A stretch of 50,263 nucleotides of DNA from assembly GCA_947628805.1 (NCBI GenBank), contig CANRBG010000010.1:1-50263 (forward strand), in the 5' to 3' direction. The stretch is from an uncultured Oscillospiraceae bacterium (lineage in GTDB: Bacteria > Bacillota > Clostridia > Oscillospirales > Oscillospiraceae). Numbering within the stretch: the stretch's first letter is position 1; each line of letters begins with the position of its first letter. Position numbers and translations under genes: made by a program. Below the pieces are notes generated by a model that was not told the origin of the DNA, searched no databases, and was given only the letters and a program-made list of their open reading frames with translations. This document shows, piece by piece, positions 40,598 to 47,733 of this stretch.

Positions 40598-41873
40598 TTT
40601 TGGCACACTGTACCGTTTCGAGCTGAAAAAGCTCTTCCAGCGAAAGATGCTGTGGGCCGCCCTGGTGATCCTGACGGCAGTGTCGACCTTCCTGCCCGCC
40701 ATGGACGTGATGGGCACCATGTACATCTCCGGCGAAGCGACGGGCCGGGAGCCGCTGGTCTGCTCCGACTACGACCTGATCCAATGCCAGCGCAGCGACC
40801 CGGCGGGGCTGGACGGCCGGCCTTTCGATACGGACCTCATCCGGGAGACCATCCGGCAGATGGGCGTGGTGGACGAGACGGACCGGGTCGTCTCCAGCGG
40901 CGAGGACGGCCAGGGCAACCAGGTCACCGTCCGCCGGGTGATGGGCAGCGCACCCATGGACTGGTCCTTGGAGGGGTACGTGACGCGGCTGGAATATACC
41001 TCCCTCTGGGACGCGCTGCGGCTGAATGTGGCCAATGAGGACCTGAACGAAAGCCTGACCCTGGAGACCTACCAGGCCGGTGTGGATACCATACGGGACA
41101 ATTACTATGACCTCATGGGCCTGTCCCAGGGCCAGCGGGACTGGTGGGCGGCCCAGCGGGAAAAGCTGCCCTCGCCCCTGATCCTGAACGGCTATCCCAG
41201 CGGCGGCTGGGCCCGGATCGAACAGCAGGCCTACACGGTGGATATCCTGATACTCCTGTTCGCCACCGTCGCCCTGGCGGGGCTGTTTCCCATGGAGCGG
41301 CAGCGGCGGACGGACGCGCTGGCCCGGTGCGCCCGGTTCGGCGGGACACCCCTGTATTGGGCCAAGATCCTGGCGGGGCTCACGGTGAGCTTTTGCGGCG
41401 CGGCGATCATGCTGGGGACCCTGGCCGGGACCAGCCTGCTCCTGCTTGGCCCGGAGGACGGCCCCACCGCCGTGCAGCAGCATCTCAACATCCTGTATGA
41501 CGAACCCATGACCGTGCGGCGGCTGGCACTGATCGCCTGCGGGCTGTACCTGGCCGCCGGGGTCCTGTACGGTGCCTTCGTGATGGCGGTGAGCCTTATC
41601 ACAAAGGGAGGGACAGCCGCCATGGGGGTGTGCTTCGGCGTGCTGCTTGCCAGCATCATGATCCCGTCCCTGCCCCCCAAGTGGGGCCCGGTCAGCCAGA
41701 TATGGAGCCTGCTGCCCAGCATCATCGGCGTCAAGGGCTACACGGACCCCCGGCTGGTCCGTCTGGGCGGATACCTGACCTGCTATCAGGCCGCGCCGCT
41801 GCTGTGGCTGGTCCTGACCCTGGCCCTGGCGGGGCTGGGGCTGGCGATCCGCCGGCGGACGCCCGACCGGTAA
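40590..41873 (+). CDS. ABC-2 type exporter permease
   Basis: A 427-aa membrane protein. It starts RNFGTLYRFELKKLFQRKMLWAAL, then has a large extracytoplasmic domain of about 180 residues between helix 1 and helix 2, and five more helices (IDILILLFATVALAGLF onward). FPMERQRRTDALARCARFGG is the cytoplasmic coupling loop. This layout is typical of ABC-2 permeases in bacitracin- and lantibiotic-type exporters. The ATPase gene upstream overlaps it by 8 bases. The large outside domain may sense or bind the exported ligand. Confidence 0.85.
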   Translation: MRNFGTLYRFELKKLFQRKMLWAALVILTAVSTFLPAMDVMGTMYISGEATGREPLVCSDYDLIQCQRSDPAGLDGRPFDTDLIRETIRQMGVVDETDRVVSSGEDGQGNQVTVRRVMGSAPMDWSLEGYVTRLEYTSLWDALRLNVANEDLNESLTLETYQAGVDTIRDNYYDLMGLSQGQRDWWAAQREKLPSPLILNGYPSGGWARIEQQAYTVDILILLFATVALAGLFPMERQRRTDALARCARFGGTPLYWAKILAGLTVSFCGAAIMLGTLAGTSLLLLGPEDGPTAVQQHLNILYDEPMTVRRLALIACGLYLAAGVLYGAFVMAVSLITKGGTAAMGVCFGVLLASIMIPSLPPKWGPVSQIWSLLPSIIGVKGYTDPRLVRLGGYLTCYQAAPLLWLVLTLALAGLGLAIRRRTPDR

Positions 41874-41884
41874 AAGACAAAAGC

Positions 41885-41936
41885 TTGCGCCCCCTCTCGG
41901 AATGTGCTATCTTCGTTCCGAAAGGGGGCGTTTTTT
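41885..41936 (+). promoter_or_regulatory. Terminator of the ABC operon with the ogt promoter and ribosome site embedded
   Basis: A 15-bp hairpin, CGCCCCCTCTCGGAA / TTCCGAAAGGGGGCG (41889-41930) with one mismatch, ends in TTTTTT that abuts the ogt ATG. TTGCGC (41885-41890), 17 bases and TATCTT (41908-41913) form a promoter through the stem and loop, and the GGGGG of the right arm is the ogt ribosome site. Confidence 0.65.
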
Positions 41937-42428
41937 ATGGAGTTTTGCGCCTGGTATCCCTCCCCGGCGGGCCGGATGCTGCTGGCCTCGGACGGGGCGG
42001 CCTTGACGGGGCTTTGGTTCGACGGGCAGAAATATTTCCCCAAAAAGCCCATGGAGCCCCGGGAGGACCTGGCCCTGTTCGGCACGGTCCGGGCCTGGCT
42101 GGACGGCTACTTCGCCGGGGACGAGCCAGACCCCCGGGTCCTGCCCCTGGCCCCCGCCGGCAGCGGTTTTCGCCGGCTGGTATGGGACCTGCTCTTGGAT
42201 ATTCCCTACGGGGAGGTGACCACCTATGGGGCCCTGGCGGACAAGGCTGCCCGGCGGATGGGCCGCTATACCATGTCCGCCCAGGCGGTGGGCGGCGCGG
42301 TGGGCCACAACCCTATCTCCGTCATCATCCCCTGCCACCGGGTGGTGGGCTCGGACGGCTCTCTCACCGGCTACGCGGCGGGTCTGGGCGTCAAAAGCTG
42401 GCTTTTGCAGCACGAGGCCGCGTTGTAG
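41937..42428 (+). CDS. ogt: Methylated-DNA--protein-cysteine methyltransferase
   Basis: A 163-aa protein with the invariant active site IPCHRVVGSDGSLTGYAAGLGVK near residues 122-144, where the cysteine accepts the alkyl group from O6-alkylguanine. PYGEVTTYGALA and AVGGAVGHNPI are the DNA-binding helix signatures. ATG 41937 is used; a GTG at 41904 would need a ribosome site that is missing. Its promoter and ribosome site lie inside the terminator of the preceding operon. A palindromic repeat copy follows its stop. Confidence 0.95.
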   Translation: MEFCAWYPSPAGRMLLASDGAALTGLWFDGQKYFPKKPMEPREDLALFGTVRAWLDGYFAGDEPDPRVLPLAPAGSGFRRLVWDLLLDIPYGEVTTYGALADKAARRMGRYTMSAQAVGGAVGHNPISVIIPCHRVVGSDGSLTGYAAGLGVKSWLLQHEAAL

Positions 42429-42430
42429 AT

Positions 42431-42554
42431 CGGCTGTTCTATCTGGGTATCGGGACCAGCCCGAAAGTATCCCTCGCCCGCACAGTTTCGCTTCGCTCAA
42501 CACCATGCGGGTCGAGGGACACTTCCGGTTCTGGTCTTCGGACTTTTACTGCGC
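42431..42554 (+). repeat. Palindromic dispersed repeat, copy 3
   Basis: Nearly identical to copy 1: GGCTGTTCT...CCGAAAGTATCCCTCGCCCGCA, loop CAGTTTCGCTTCGCTCAACA, then TGCGGGTCGAGGGACACTTC. The two halves form a long imperfect hairpin. It lies between converging ogt and the deaminase gene. Confidence 0.85.
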
Positions 42555-42584
42555 CGCTCTTAAGGGGCGGCGGACCGTTACTTC

Positions 42585-43841
42585 TTATCCCAGGATAGCG
42601 CGGGTGTATTTCTCCGCGGTACGGTAGACGCTCTCCGGGTCCTCGCCCACGTAAAACTCGCCGTTTTCGTACAGCACCTTGCCGGCGATCATGGTCATAC
42701 GCACGTTGGAGGGGTCGCCGGAGTAGATCAGGTTCTTCACCACGTTGTTCACCGGGCGCATATTGGGCCGGTGCATGTCGATGCGGACCATGTCCGCCTG
42801 CTTGCCCGAGGCGATGGCGTCGCAGTCCCCGAGCCCCATGGCCCGGGCGCCGCCGGACACTGCCGCGTCCAGGATCAGGGCCGGGTCACCGGCCGCGGCG
42901 TTGGACTCCCGGAGCTTGGCGTAGGTGTTGATCAGGTACATCTCCCGGAACATGTCCAGGGCGTTGTTGGAGGCGGGGCCGTCGGTGCCCACCGCCAGCT
43001 TCACGCCCTTTTCCATGGCCTCCCGCAGACGGAAGATGCCGCTGGCAAGCTTGCCGTTGGAGCCGGCGTTCAGCACCGCGTAGGCCCCCCGACGGGCGAA
43101 GATGTCCATGTCCTCGTCGGTGAAGTAGACGCAGTGATACCCGCCGCCGCCGTAGTCGTAAAGGCCCAGGTCGTCAAAAAGCCGGGTGGGCGTGACGCCG
43201 TGGCGGGCGATGCATTCGTCCACCTCTTTTTTCGTCTCGGAATTGTGGCACCACACGGGGGCTTTGAGGTGGTGGGCCGCCTCGGACACGGTCTTGAAGG
43301 TCTCCAGGCCGTTGGTGTACTCCGCGTGGAAGCCCAGCCGGTAGCCCACAAAGGGGCCCATGCTGTTGTACTTCTCATAGCGGTCGTAGACCCGCTGGGG
43401 ATCGTCCCCGGCGGTCAGGCTCTCGCACATGATGGCTCGGAAGCCCCAGTCCTTCGCCACCTGCACGAACTGGTCCGGGAAGAAATACATGTCGAAGCAG
43501 GCGGTGATGCCGTTTGCGATGTACTCCAAAAACGCAACCTTTACAAAGGCGGTCAGGCTCTCCGCTGTCAGCTTCGCCTCGTTGGGAAACACCTGCTTTT
43601 CCAGCCACTCCTGCAAGGGCAGATCGTCCGCCGCCGAGCGCAAAAAGGTCATGCCCGAATGGGTGTGGGCGTCTTTGAAGCCGGGGATCAAAAGATCGCC
43701 GCCCAGGTCCACCTGCCGCTCAAAGGCAGGCATGTCCTCCCGGGCCGGGCCCACGTAGCTGATGGCGGTCCCGTCCACCCAGACCTCGTTTTCCGTGACG
43801 CCGCCGGGCTCCAGCGTAAGGCCGTTATAAAAACGTATCAT
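42585..43841 (-). CDS. mtaD: Methylthioadenosine / S-adenosylhomocysteine deaminase family amidohydrolase
   Basis: A 418-aa metal-dependent amidohydrolase. The zinc ligands can be read: DAHTHSG (HxH, near 59-61), GFHAEY, the motif YHCVYFTDED, and AVGTDGPASNNALDMF with the catalytic Asp. The C-terminal GKQADMVRIDMHRPNMRPVNN segment is typical of the MTA/SAH deaminase branch. It would deaminate 5'-methylthioadenosine to methylthioinosine. A nucleoside phosphorylase and MtnA are encoded about 2 kb away, so the three could form a deamination route. Promoter in hairpin at 43891-43930. Confidence 0.87.
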   Translation of the reverse strand: MIRFYNGLTLEPGGVTENEVWVDGTAISYVGPAREDMPAFERQVDLGGDLLIPGFKDAHTHSGMTFLRSAADDLPLQEWLEKQVFPNEAKLTAESLTAFVKVAFLEYIANGITACFDMYFFPDQFVQVAKDWGFRAIMCESLTAGDDPQRVYDRYEKYNSMGPFVGYRLGFHAEYTNGLETFKTVSEAAHHLKAPVWCHNSETKKEVDECIARHGVTPTRLFDDLGLYDYGGGGYHCVYFTDEDMDIFARRGAYAVLNAGSNGKLASGIFRLREAMEKGVKLAVGTDGPASNNALDMFREMYLINTYAKLRESNAAAGDPALILDAAVSGGARAMGLGDCDAIASGKQADMVRIDMHRPNMRPVNNVVKNLIYSGDPSNVRMTMIAGKVLYENGEFYVGEDPESVYRTAEKYTRAILG

Positions 43842-43890
43842 CTCGCGTCTCCTTTGCTATATCCGTTTATTCCGCAGCCATGTTTCCATG

Positions 43891-43930
43891 ATTATAACAT
43901 GTCCCTCCGCCTGTGTGCAAGCGGAGGGAC
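43891..43930 (-). promoter_or_regulatory. Promoter of mtaD, -35 in a perfect hairpin loop
   Basis: GTCCCTCCGC / GCGGAGGGAC (43901-43910 and 43921-43930), 10 bp perfect, with TTGCAC (43915-43920, read leftward) in the 10-nt loop. -10 TATAAT (43891-43896), spacer 18. The hairpin can also terminate the 66-aa gene. Confidence 0.75.
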
Positions 43931-43971
43931 TTTCCTCGTCAGAGGGATGCACATTACTCAGTGCGCGTACT

Positions 43972-44172
43972 TCATTTCGCGCCGGCGTTCTTTTCCGACT
44001 GGTCTGCCAGCGGTATGACATTGGAAGTCTCTATATACACTTCCTCCGCTTCCTGAAGAAGCGTCTCCAACCGCTGGTAAATGCTCTGAAACTCGCCGTC
44101 AGCCCGCATATCATCCAAAACAGACGATACGCCGGCGCGCAGCAGATAATACATCCTCCGATAGTCCGGCAT
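43972..44172 (-). CDS. Small helical protein, unknown
   Basis: A 66-aa protein starting at MPDYRRMYYLLRAGVSSVLDDM, with a heptad-like C-terminal half (IYQRLETLLQEAEEVYIETS). Similar very small helical proteins are common in Clostridia but have no known function that I can name. ATG 44172 has GGGGTGAG at a proper distance; the open frame reaches 44214 only from a TTG. It is divergent from an XRE regulator, and its promoter carries an inverted repeat that suits that regulator. Confidence 0.75.
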   Translation of the reverse strand: MPDYRRMYYLLRAGVSSVLDDMRADGEFQSIYQRLETLLQEAEEVYIETSNVIPLADQSEKNAGAK

Positions 44173-44203
44173 ATACTCACCCCACTTTGTATTTCCGACC
44201 CAT

Positions 44204-44232
44204 ATTTTAGACAAAAATTATCTAAAAGTCAA
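44204..44232 (-). promoter_or_regulatory. Promoter with dyad operator of the 66-aa gene
   Basis: TTGACT (44227-44232), 17 bases, TAAAAT (44204-44209), read leftward. The inverted repeat TTTTAGA (44205-44211) / TCTAAAA (44221-44227) covers the spacer and -10. A repressor bound here would block the promoter; the divergent XRE protein is the natural candidate. Confidence 0.65.
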
Positions 44233-44294
44233 TGGGGGAAACTACCCTGGGCTATATTGAAGCCAGAAGCTGCCGGACAAAGGGGGTGGACGCC

Positions 44295-44501
44295 ATGCAA
44301 AATCGGGTACGGGACCTGCGGGAGGACCATGACCTGACCCAGCAAAAGGTGGCGGATGCCCTGGGCATCACCCAGCGGAAATACAGCTATGTGGAGACGG
44401 GCACCCAGCCATTGACCGACGAGCTGCTGGTCAAGCTGGCCCGGTTTTACGGCGTGAGCACTGATTACATCCTGTGTCTGACCGATAAGTCAAACGGATA
44501 A
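44295..44501 (+). CDS. XRE-family transcriptional regulator
   Basis: A 68-aa protein made of one helix-turn-helix domain: QNRVRDLREDHDLTQQKVADALGITQRKYSYVETGTQPLTDELLVKLARFYGVSTDYIL. The recognition helix lies at about 26-34. There is no second domain. ATG 44295 is preferred because AGGGGGTGG is near; the frame from 44232 lacks a site. It faces the 66-aa gene across a shared operator region with a TTTTAGA/TCTAAAA dyad, so it probably represses that gene. Confidence 0.9.
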   Translation: MQNRVRDLREDHDLTQQKVADALGITQRKYSYVETGTQPLTDELLVKLARFYGVSTDYILCLTDKSNG

Positions 44502-44530
44502 AAACACCGCCCATCCGGGCGGCGTTTTTC
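44502..44530. terminator. Bidirectional terminator between the XRE gene and mtnA
   Basis: CACCGCCC / GGGCGGCG with loop ATCC (44505-44524); TTTTT on the plus side and TTTTT on the minus side. The mtnA stop codon lies in the plus-side T tract. Confidence 0.88.
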
Positions 44531-45578
44531 ATTGTCCAAACATCTTTTTCAGATTCACGTCGTAGGGCGGGTACAAAACGCCCTTTTCCGTCACCACCGC
44601 AGTGATCAATTCGTGGTCCGTCACATCAAAGGCCGGGTCCCAGCACTTCACCCCCGCCGGGGCCATGGGGCTGGCGTACCACATGGACCGTATCTCCTCC
44701 CCGTCCCGTTCCTCGATGGGGATGTCCGCTCCGGTGGGACAGGCCAGGTCGATGGTGCTGGAGGGCAGAAGGATATAGACCGGCACGCCGTAGTGCTTGG
44801 CGATGATGGCCGCGCCGGAGGTGCCTATCTTGTTGGCGGCGTCCCCGTTGGCGGCCATCCGGTCACAGCCGGCCAGCACCGCCTGGATGCGGCCCTGCTT
44901 CATCGCCAGAGCGGCCATATTGTCGCAGATCAGGGTGCAGCCCACCCCGGCGTTCATGAGCTCCCAGGCCGTGAGCCGGGCCCCCTGCAGCAGGGGCCGG
45001 GTCTCGTCCACATAGGCCCGGATATCTATGCCCCGCTCCGCCGCCAGCAGCAGCGGGCCCAGGCCCGTGCCATACTCGCTGGTAGCCAGGGGCCCCGCGT
45101 TGCAGTGGGTCAGCACCGTGTCCCCGGGGTGGAGCAGGTCCAGCCCCGCCTGGGCAATGGCCCGGCACATGGCGATATCCTCCCGGTGGATGGCCTCCGC
45201 CTCCCGGCCCAGCGCCGCCGCGATATCGGCCGCCGCCGCGCCGCGCATACCGTAGGCCCGCGCCCGCATCCGCTCCGTCTGCCGGGCCAGGTTCACCGCC
45301 GTGCGACGGCTTGCGCTCAGCGCGTCGCAGTCCGCGTCCAGCCTCGCGAAAAAGTCCTCCGCCGGATAGCTCTTCGCCAACACGTACACACACCAGGCCG
45401 CGAAGATGCCGATGGCTGGGGCCCCCCGGACCCGGAGGGACACGATCGCCTCCACCATGGCGTCCCGCTCCCACAGGTCCAGGTATACAAGCTCTCCCGG
45501 CAGCCGGGTCTGGTCCACAATGCGCACCGCGCTCCCGTCAGGCGAGAGCGCGATGTTTTTCACTTTTTGCCCGCTCAC
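44529..45578 (-). CDS. mtnA: S-methyl-5-thioribose-1-phosphate isomerase
   Basis: A 349-aa protein with the MtnA signatures: VRGAPAIGIFAAW, LTHCNAGPLATSEYGT (active-site Cys), LAGCDRMAANGDAANKIGT (catalytic Asp), and ELITAVVTEKGVLYPPY. It converts methylthioribose-1-phosphate to methylthioribulose-1-phosphate. A GTG start at 45578 overlaps the stop of the phosphorylase gene by 4 bases (GTGA); GTG 45563 is possible. It forms a unit with the nucleoside phosphorylase and xpaC. The next enzyme (MtnB) is not in the window. Confidence 0.94.
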   Translation of the reverse strand: MSGQKVKNIALSPDGSAVRIVDQTRLPGELVYLDLWERDAMVEAIVSLRVRGAPAIGIFAAWCVYVLAKSYPAEDFFARLDADCDALSASRRTAVNLARQTERMRARAYGMRGAAAADIAAALGREAEAIHREDIAMCRAIAQAGLDLLHPGDTVLTHCNAGPLATSEYGTGLGPLLLAAERGIDIRAYVDETRPLLQGARLTAWELMNAGVGCTLICDNMAALAMKQGRIQAVLAGCDRMAANGDAANKIGTSGAAIIAKHYGVPVYILLPSSTIDLACPTGADIPIEERDGEEIRSMWYASPMAPAGVKCWDPAFDVTDHELITAVVTEKGVLYPPYDVNLKKMFGQ

Positions 45579-46408
45579 GCCTTGTCGATGGCGGGGATGG
45601 CGGCGGTCACCAAGGCGGAGAACCGCTCCGCGATGGCGTCGCCGGCGGCCATGACTTCCTCGTGGCACAGGGGCGCGTCGGTCAGACCGGCGCCCAGGTT
45701 GGCGATGCAGCTGATGCCGCACACCCGCAGCCCCATATGCCGGGCCGCCACGGCCTCGCAGGCGGTGGACATACCCACCGCGCCGCCGCCTATGCTGCCA
45801 AAGTAGCGCACCTCAAAGGGCGTCTCGAAGCTGGGGCCGGACAGCTGGATATAGACACCCTCCTCCAGCTTCTGGCCCAGCTTGGCGGCGGTCTCGTGCA
45901 GGACCTTGCGCAGAGCGGGATCGTAAATGTCGCTCATATCCGGGAACCGGGGGCCCAGCTCGTCCAGATTGGGCCCCATCAGCGGATTGGGCAGGTTGAA
46001 CATCATCTGGTCCCGGATCACCATCAAAGACGGGATGTCCATCTTGGGGTCCAGACCCCCGGCGGCGTTGGTGAGGAACAGGGTCTTGATGCCCAGCAGC
46101 CCCATCACCCGCGCGGGCAGGACCACATCGTGTATATCGAAGCCCTCGTAGTAGTGGACCCGGCCCTGCATGCATACCACCGGCACCCCGCCGATGTACC
46201 CGAACAGGAACCGGCCCGCGTGGCCCGGCACCGTGGAGACGGGAAAGCCCGGCAGGTCCTTATAGTCCACCGTCGCCACGATGTCCATGGTTTCCGCCAC
46301 GGGGCCCAGGCCGGAGCCCAGCGTCAGCCCGATCCGGGGCTGGAAGTCCGTCTTCGCCCGGACCGCGTCCCGGCAACGGATGAGCTTTTCATAATACTCG
46401 TTCGCCAT
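45575..46408 (-). CDS. Purine-nucleoside / methylthioinosine phosphorylase (PunA/MTAP family)
   Basis: A 277-aa trimeric-type phosphorylase. Family landmarks are IGLTLGSGLGPVAE, STVPGHAGRFLFGYIGG, GRVHYYEGFD, LFLTNAAGGLDPKMDIPSLMVIRDQMM, LSGPSFETPFEVRYF and GAVGMSTACEAVAARHMG, then CIANLGAGL in the base pocket. In this class the protein accepts hypoxanthine/guanine nucleosides. Placed before mtnA and with an MTA deaminase nearby, it could split methylthioinosine to methylthioribose-1-phosphate. GGAGG precedes ATG 46408. It overlaps mtnA by 4 bases. Confidence 0.92.
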   Translation of the reverse strand: MANEYYEKLIRCRDAVRAKTDFQPRIGLTLGSGLGPVAETMDIVATVDYKDLPGFPVSTVPGHAGRFLFGYIGGVPVVCMQGRVHYYEGFDIHDVVLPARVMGLLGIKTLFLTNAAGGLDPKMDIPSLMVIRDQMMFNLPNPLMGPNLDELGPRFPDMSDIYDPALRKVLHETAAKLGQKLEEGVYIQLSGPSFETPFEVRYFGSIGGGAVGMSTACEAVAARHMGLRVCGISCIANLGAGLTDAPLCHEEVMAAGDAIAERFSALVTAAIPAIDKA

Positions 46409-46409
46409 A

Positions 46410-47600
46410 TCAATGTCCTCCCATCGGTTTTCCGAAATCGTTTTGATCTGCCAGACCGTCCCGGCGGAGCATGTTCTCAATGACACTCACGTCTCCGGCG
46501 ATGTCCACCGCCTCGGCGCTGTAAAGCTTGTCCAGCTGTTTTTCGTACCCGGCCACCAGGGTATCCGCTATGCCCTCGATGTCCTTTTTGGCCTTGGCCA
46601 TGTTCTCTCCCGTGACGCCCTGGGCTTCGATGCGGGCATAGGATTCCAGCAGCTTCAACGTGGTGGGCAGATAATAGGTCATGAACCGGTCGATCTGGGA
46701 CCGCTTCTCCGGGTGGGCCTCCACCTCGGCGAAGATGGACGCGGTCAGATTCTGCATCCGGCGGATCTTCTCGCTCATGACCTCGTCGGCGATGTCGATA
46801 TCCGCCTGGCGGATGCGCTCCACGTACCGCTCATACTCCGACATCTTTGACTGCGTGTCCGCCGCATCCCGGGCCTTTTTCGCCTCGTCCTCCCGGCGGT
46901 ACACATCCCGCATCTCCTCCACGTCAATGACCAGCAAACACCGCTCGTGGTCGATGTAGGCCTTCTCGCCGTAATAGCCCCGGTCCACCATCTCGGTCAG
47001 GAGCTTGTCGGCCTCCTCCAGCTTGACGCCCAGGGTCCTGGCCAGCTTTTTGATATCCACCACGCCCTGATCGCCGCTGACGGCCATGCACCGGCGGAAC
47101 TTGGCCTCCTTCCGGCGGCCCAGGATGCCCGAAAAGGCCAGCACGCCGCCGCTCAGGGCCACCGCCACCATGCTCAGCACCTGCCACAGGCCGCTGCCGA
47201 TGGACCCTATGGCCGACGCCGCGCCAAAAGCCGCCAATATCCACCCGGCCACAGTCTTGACGGTGGCGCCGGTATCCGCCCGGCGCACGTCGTCAAAGCG
47301 CTCGCTCTCCGCCTCCCCGGCCTTGGGCTCTTTCTTTGCCTTGGCCGCCTTTTTGGGCGCGGAATATTGCCGGGCGGGCCGGTCGCCGAATATCCGCTGC
47401 AGCAGGTTCCCCAAAATATCGTGTCCCGCCGCATGGGAAAAGGTCAAAAGGAACCCCAGCGGCCCTACCGCCACGGTCAGGATCATCCCCAGCACCCAGC
47501 TGACGCCGCCCCAGTCCGTATCCCGCCGCGGGGGACGGGGGCCCGGCGAGCCCGGGCCCGGGCCGGGGGAATTATTAAAATTATAATGATACTCACTCAT
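46410..47600 (-). CDS. xpaC: XpaC-like 5-bromo-4-chloroindolyl-phosphate hydrolysis family protein
   Basis: A 396-aa protein. A Pro/Gly-rich head (SEYHYNFNNSPGPGPGSPG) comes first, followed by a membrane helix near 35-55, a charged linker and a helix pair near 115-155. Then there is the XpaC-type domain: VVDIKKLARTLGV (winged-helix-like), EEMRDVYRRED, the coiled region YERYVERIRQADIDIADEVMSEKI and RFMTYYLPTTLKLLESYARI, a family hallmark. The cellular role is not known despite the old name. It is the first gene of the operon with the phosphorylase and mtnA. There is no ribosome site before ATG 47600; see the leaderless promoter. Confidence 0.88.
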   Translation of the reverse strand: MSEYHYNFNNSPGPGPGSPGPRPPRRDTDWGGVSWVLGMILTVAVGPLGFLLTFSHAAGHDILGNLLQRIFGDRPARQYSAPKKAAKAKKEPKAGEAESERFDDVRRADTGATVKTVAGWILAAFGAASAIGSIGSGLWQVLSMVAVALSGGVLAFSGILGRRKEAKFRRCMAVSGDQGVVDIKKLARTLGVKLEEADKLLTEMVDRGYYGEKAYIDHERCLLVIDVEEMRDVYRREDEAKKARDAADTQSKMSEYERYVERIRQADIDIADEVMSEKIRRMQNLTASIFAEVEAHPEKRSQIDRFMTYYLPTTLKLLESYARIEAQGVTGENMAKAKKDIEGIADTLVAGYEKQLDKLYSAEAVDIAGDVSVIENMLRRDGLADQNDFGKPMGGH

Positions 47601-47609
47601 AGTAGTTTA

Positions 47610-47615
47610 ATTGTA
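47610..47615 (-). promoter_or_regulatory. Candidate -10 box giving a leaderless xpaC transcript
   Basis: TACAAT (read leftward) lies nine bases before the ATG, with no Shine-Dalgarno sequence between. The -35 is weak. If it is active, the mRNA starts within three bases of the start codon. Confidence 0.4.
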
Positions 47616-47733
47616 CCACACCCCCGCCAAAAGGAAAAGTACCCAATGATTAAACTTTGGTTAAAATGTCGCGCTTTCCCTTCTGCCGCCGGTCTGGTAT
47701 ACTGGTCCCGTCAGGCAAAGGAGGCCGACCGTT

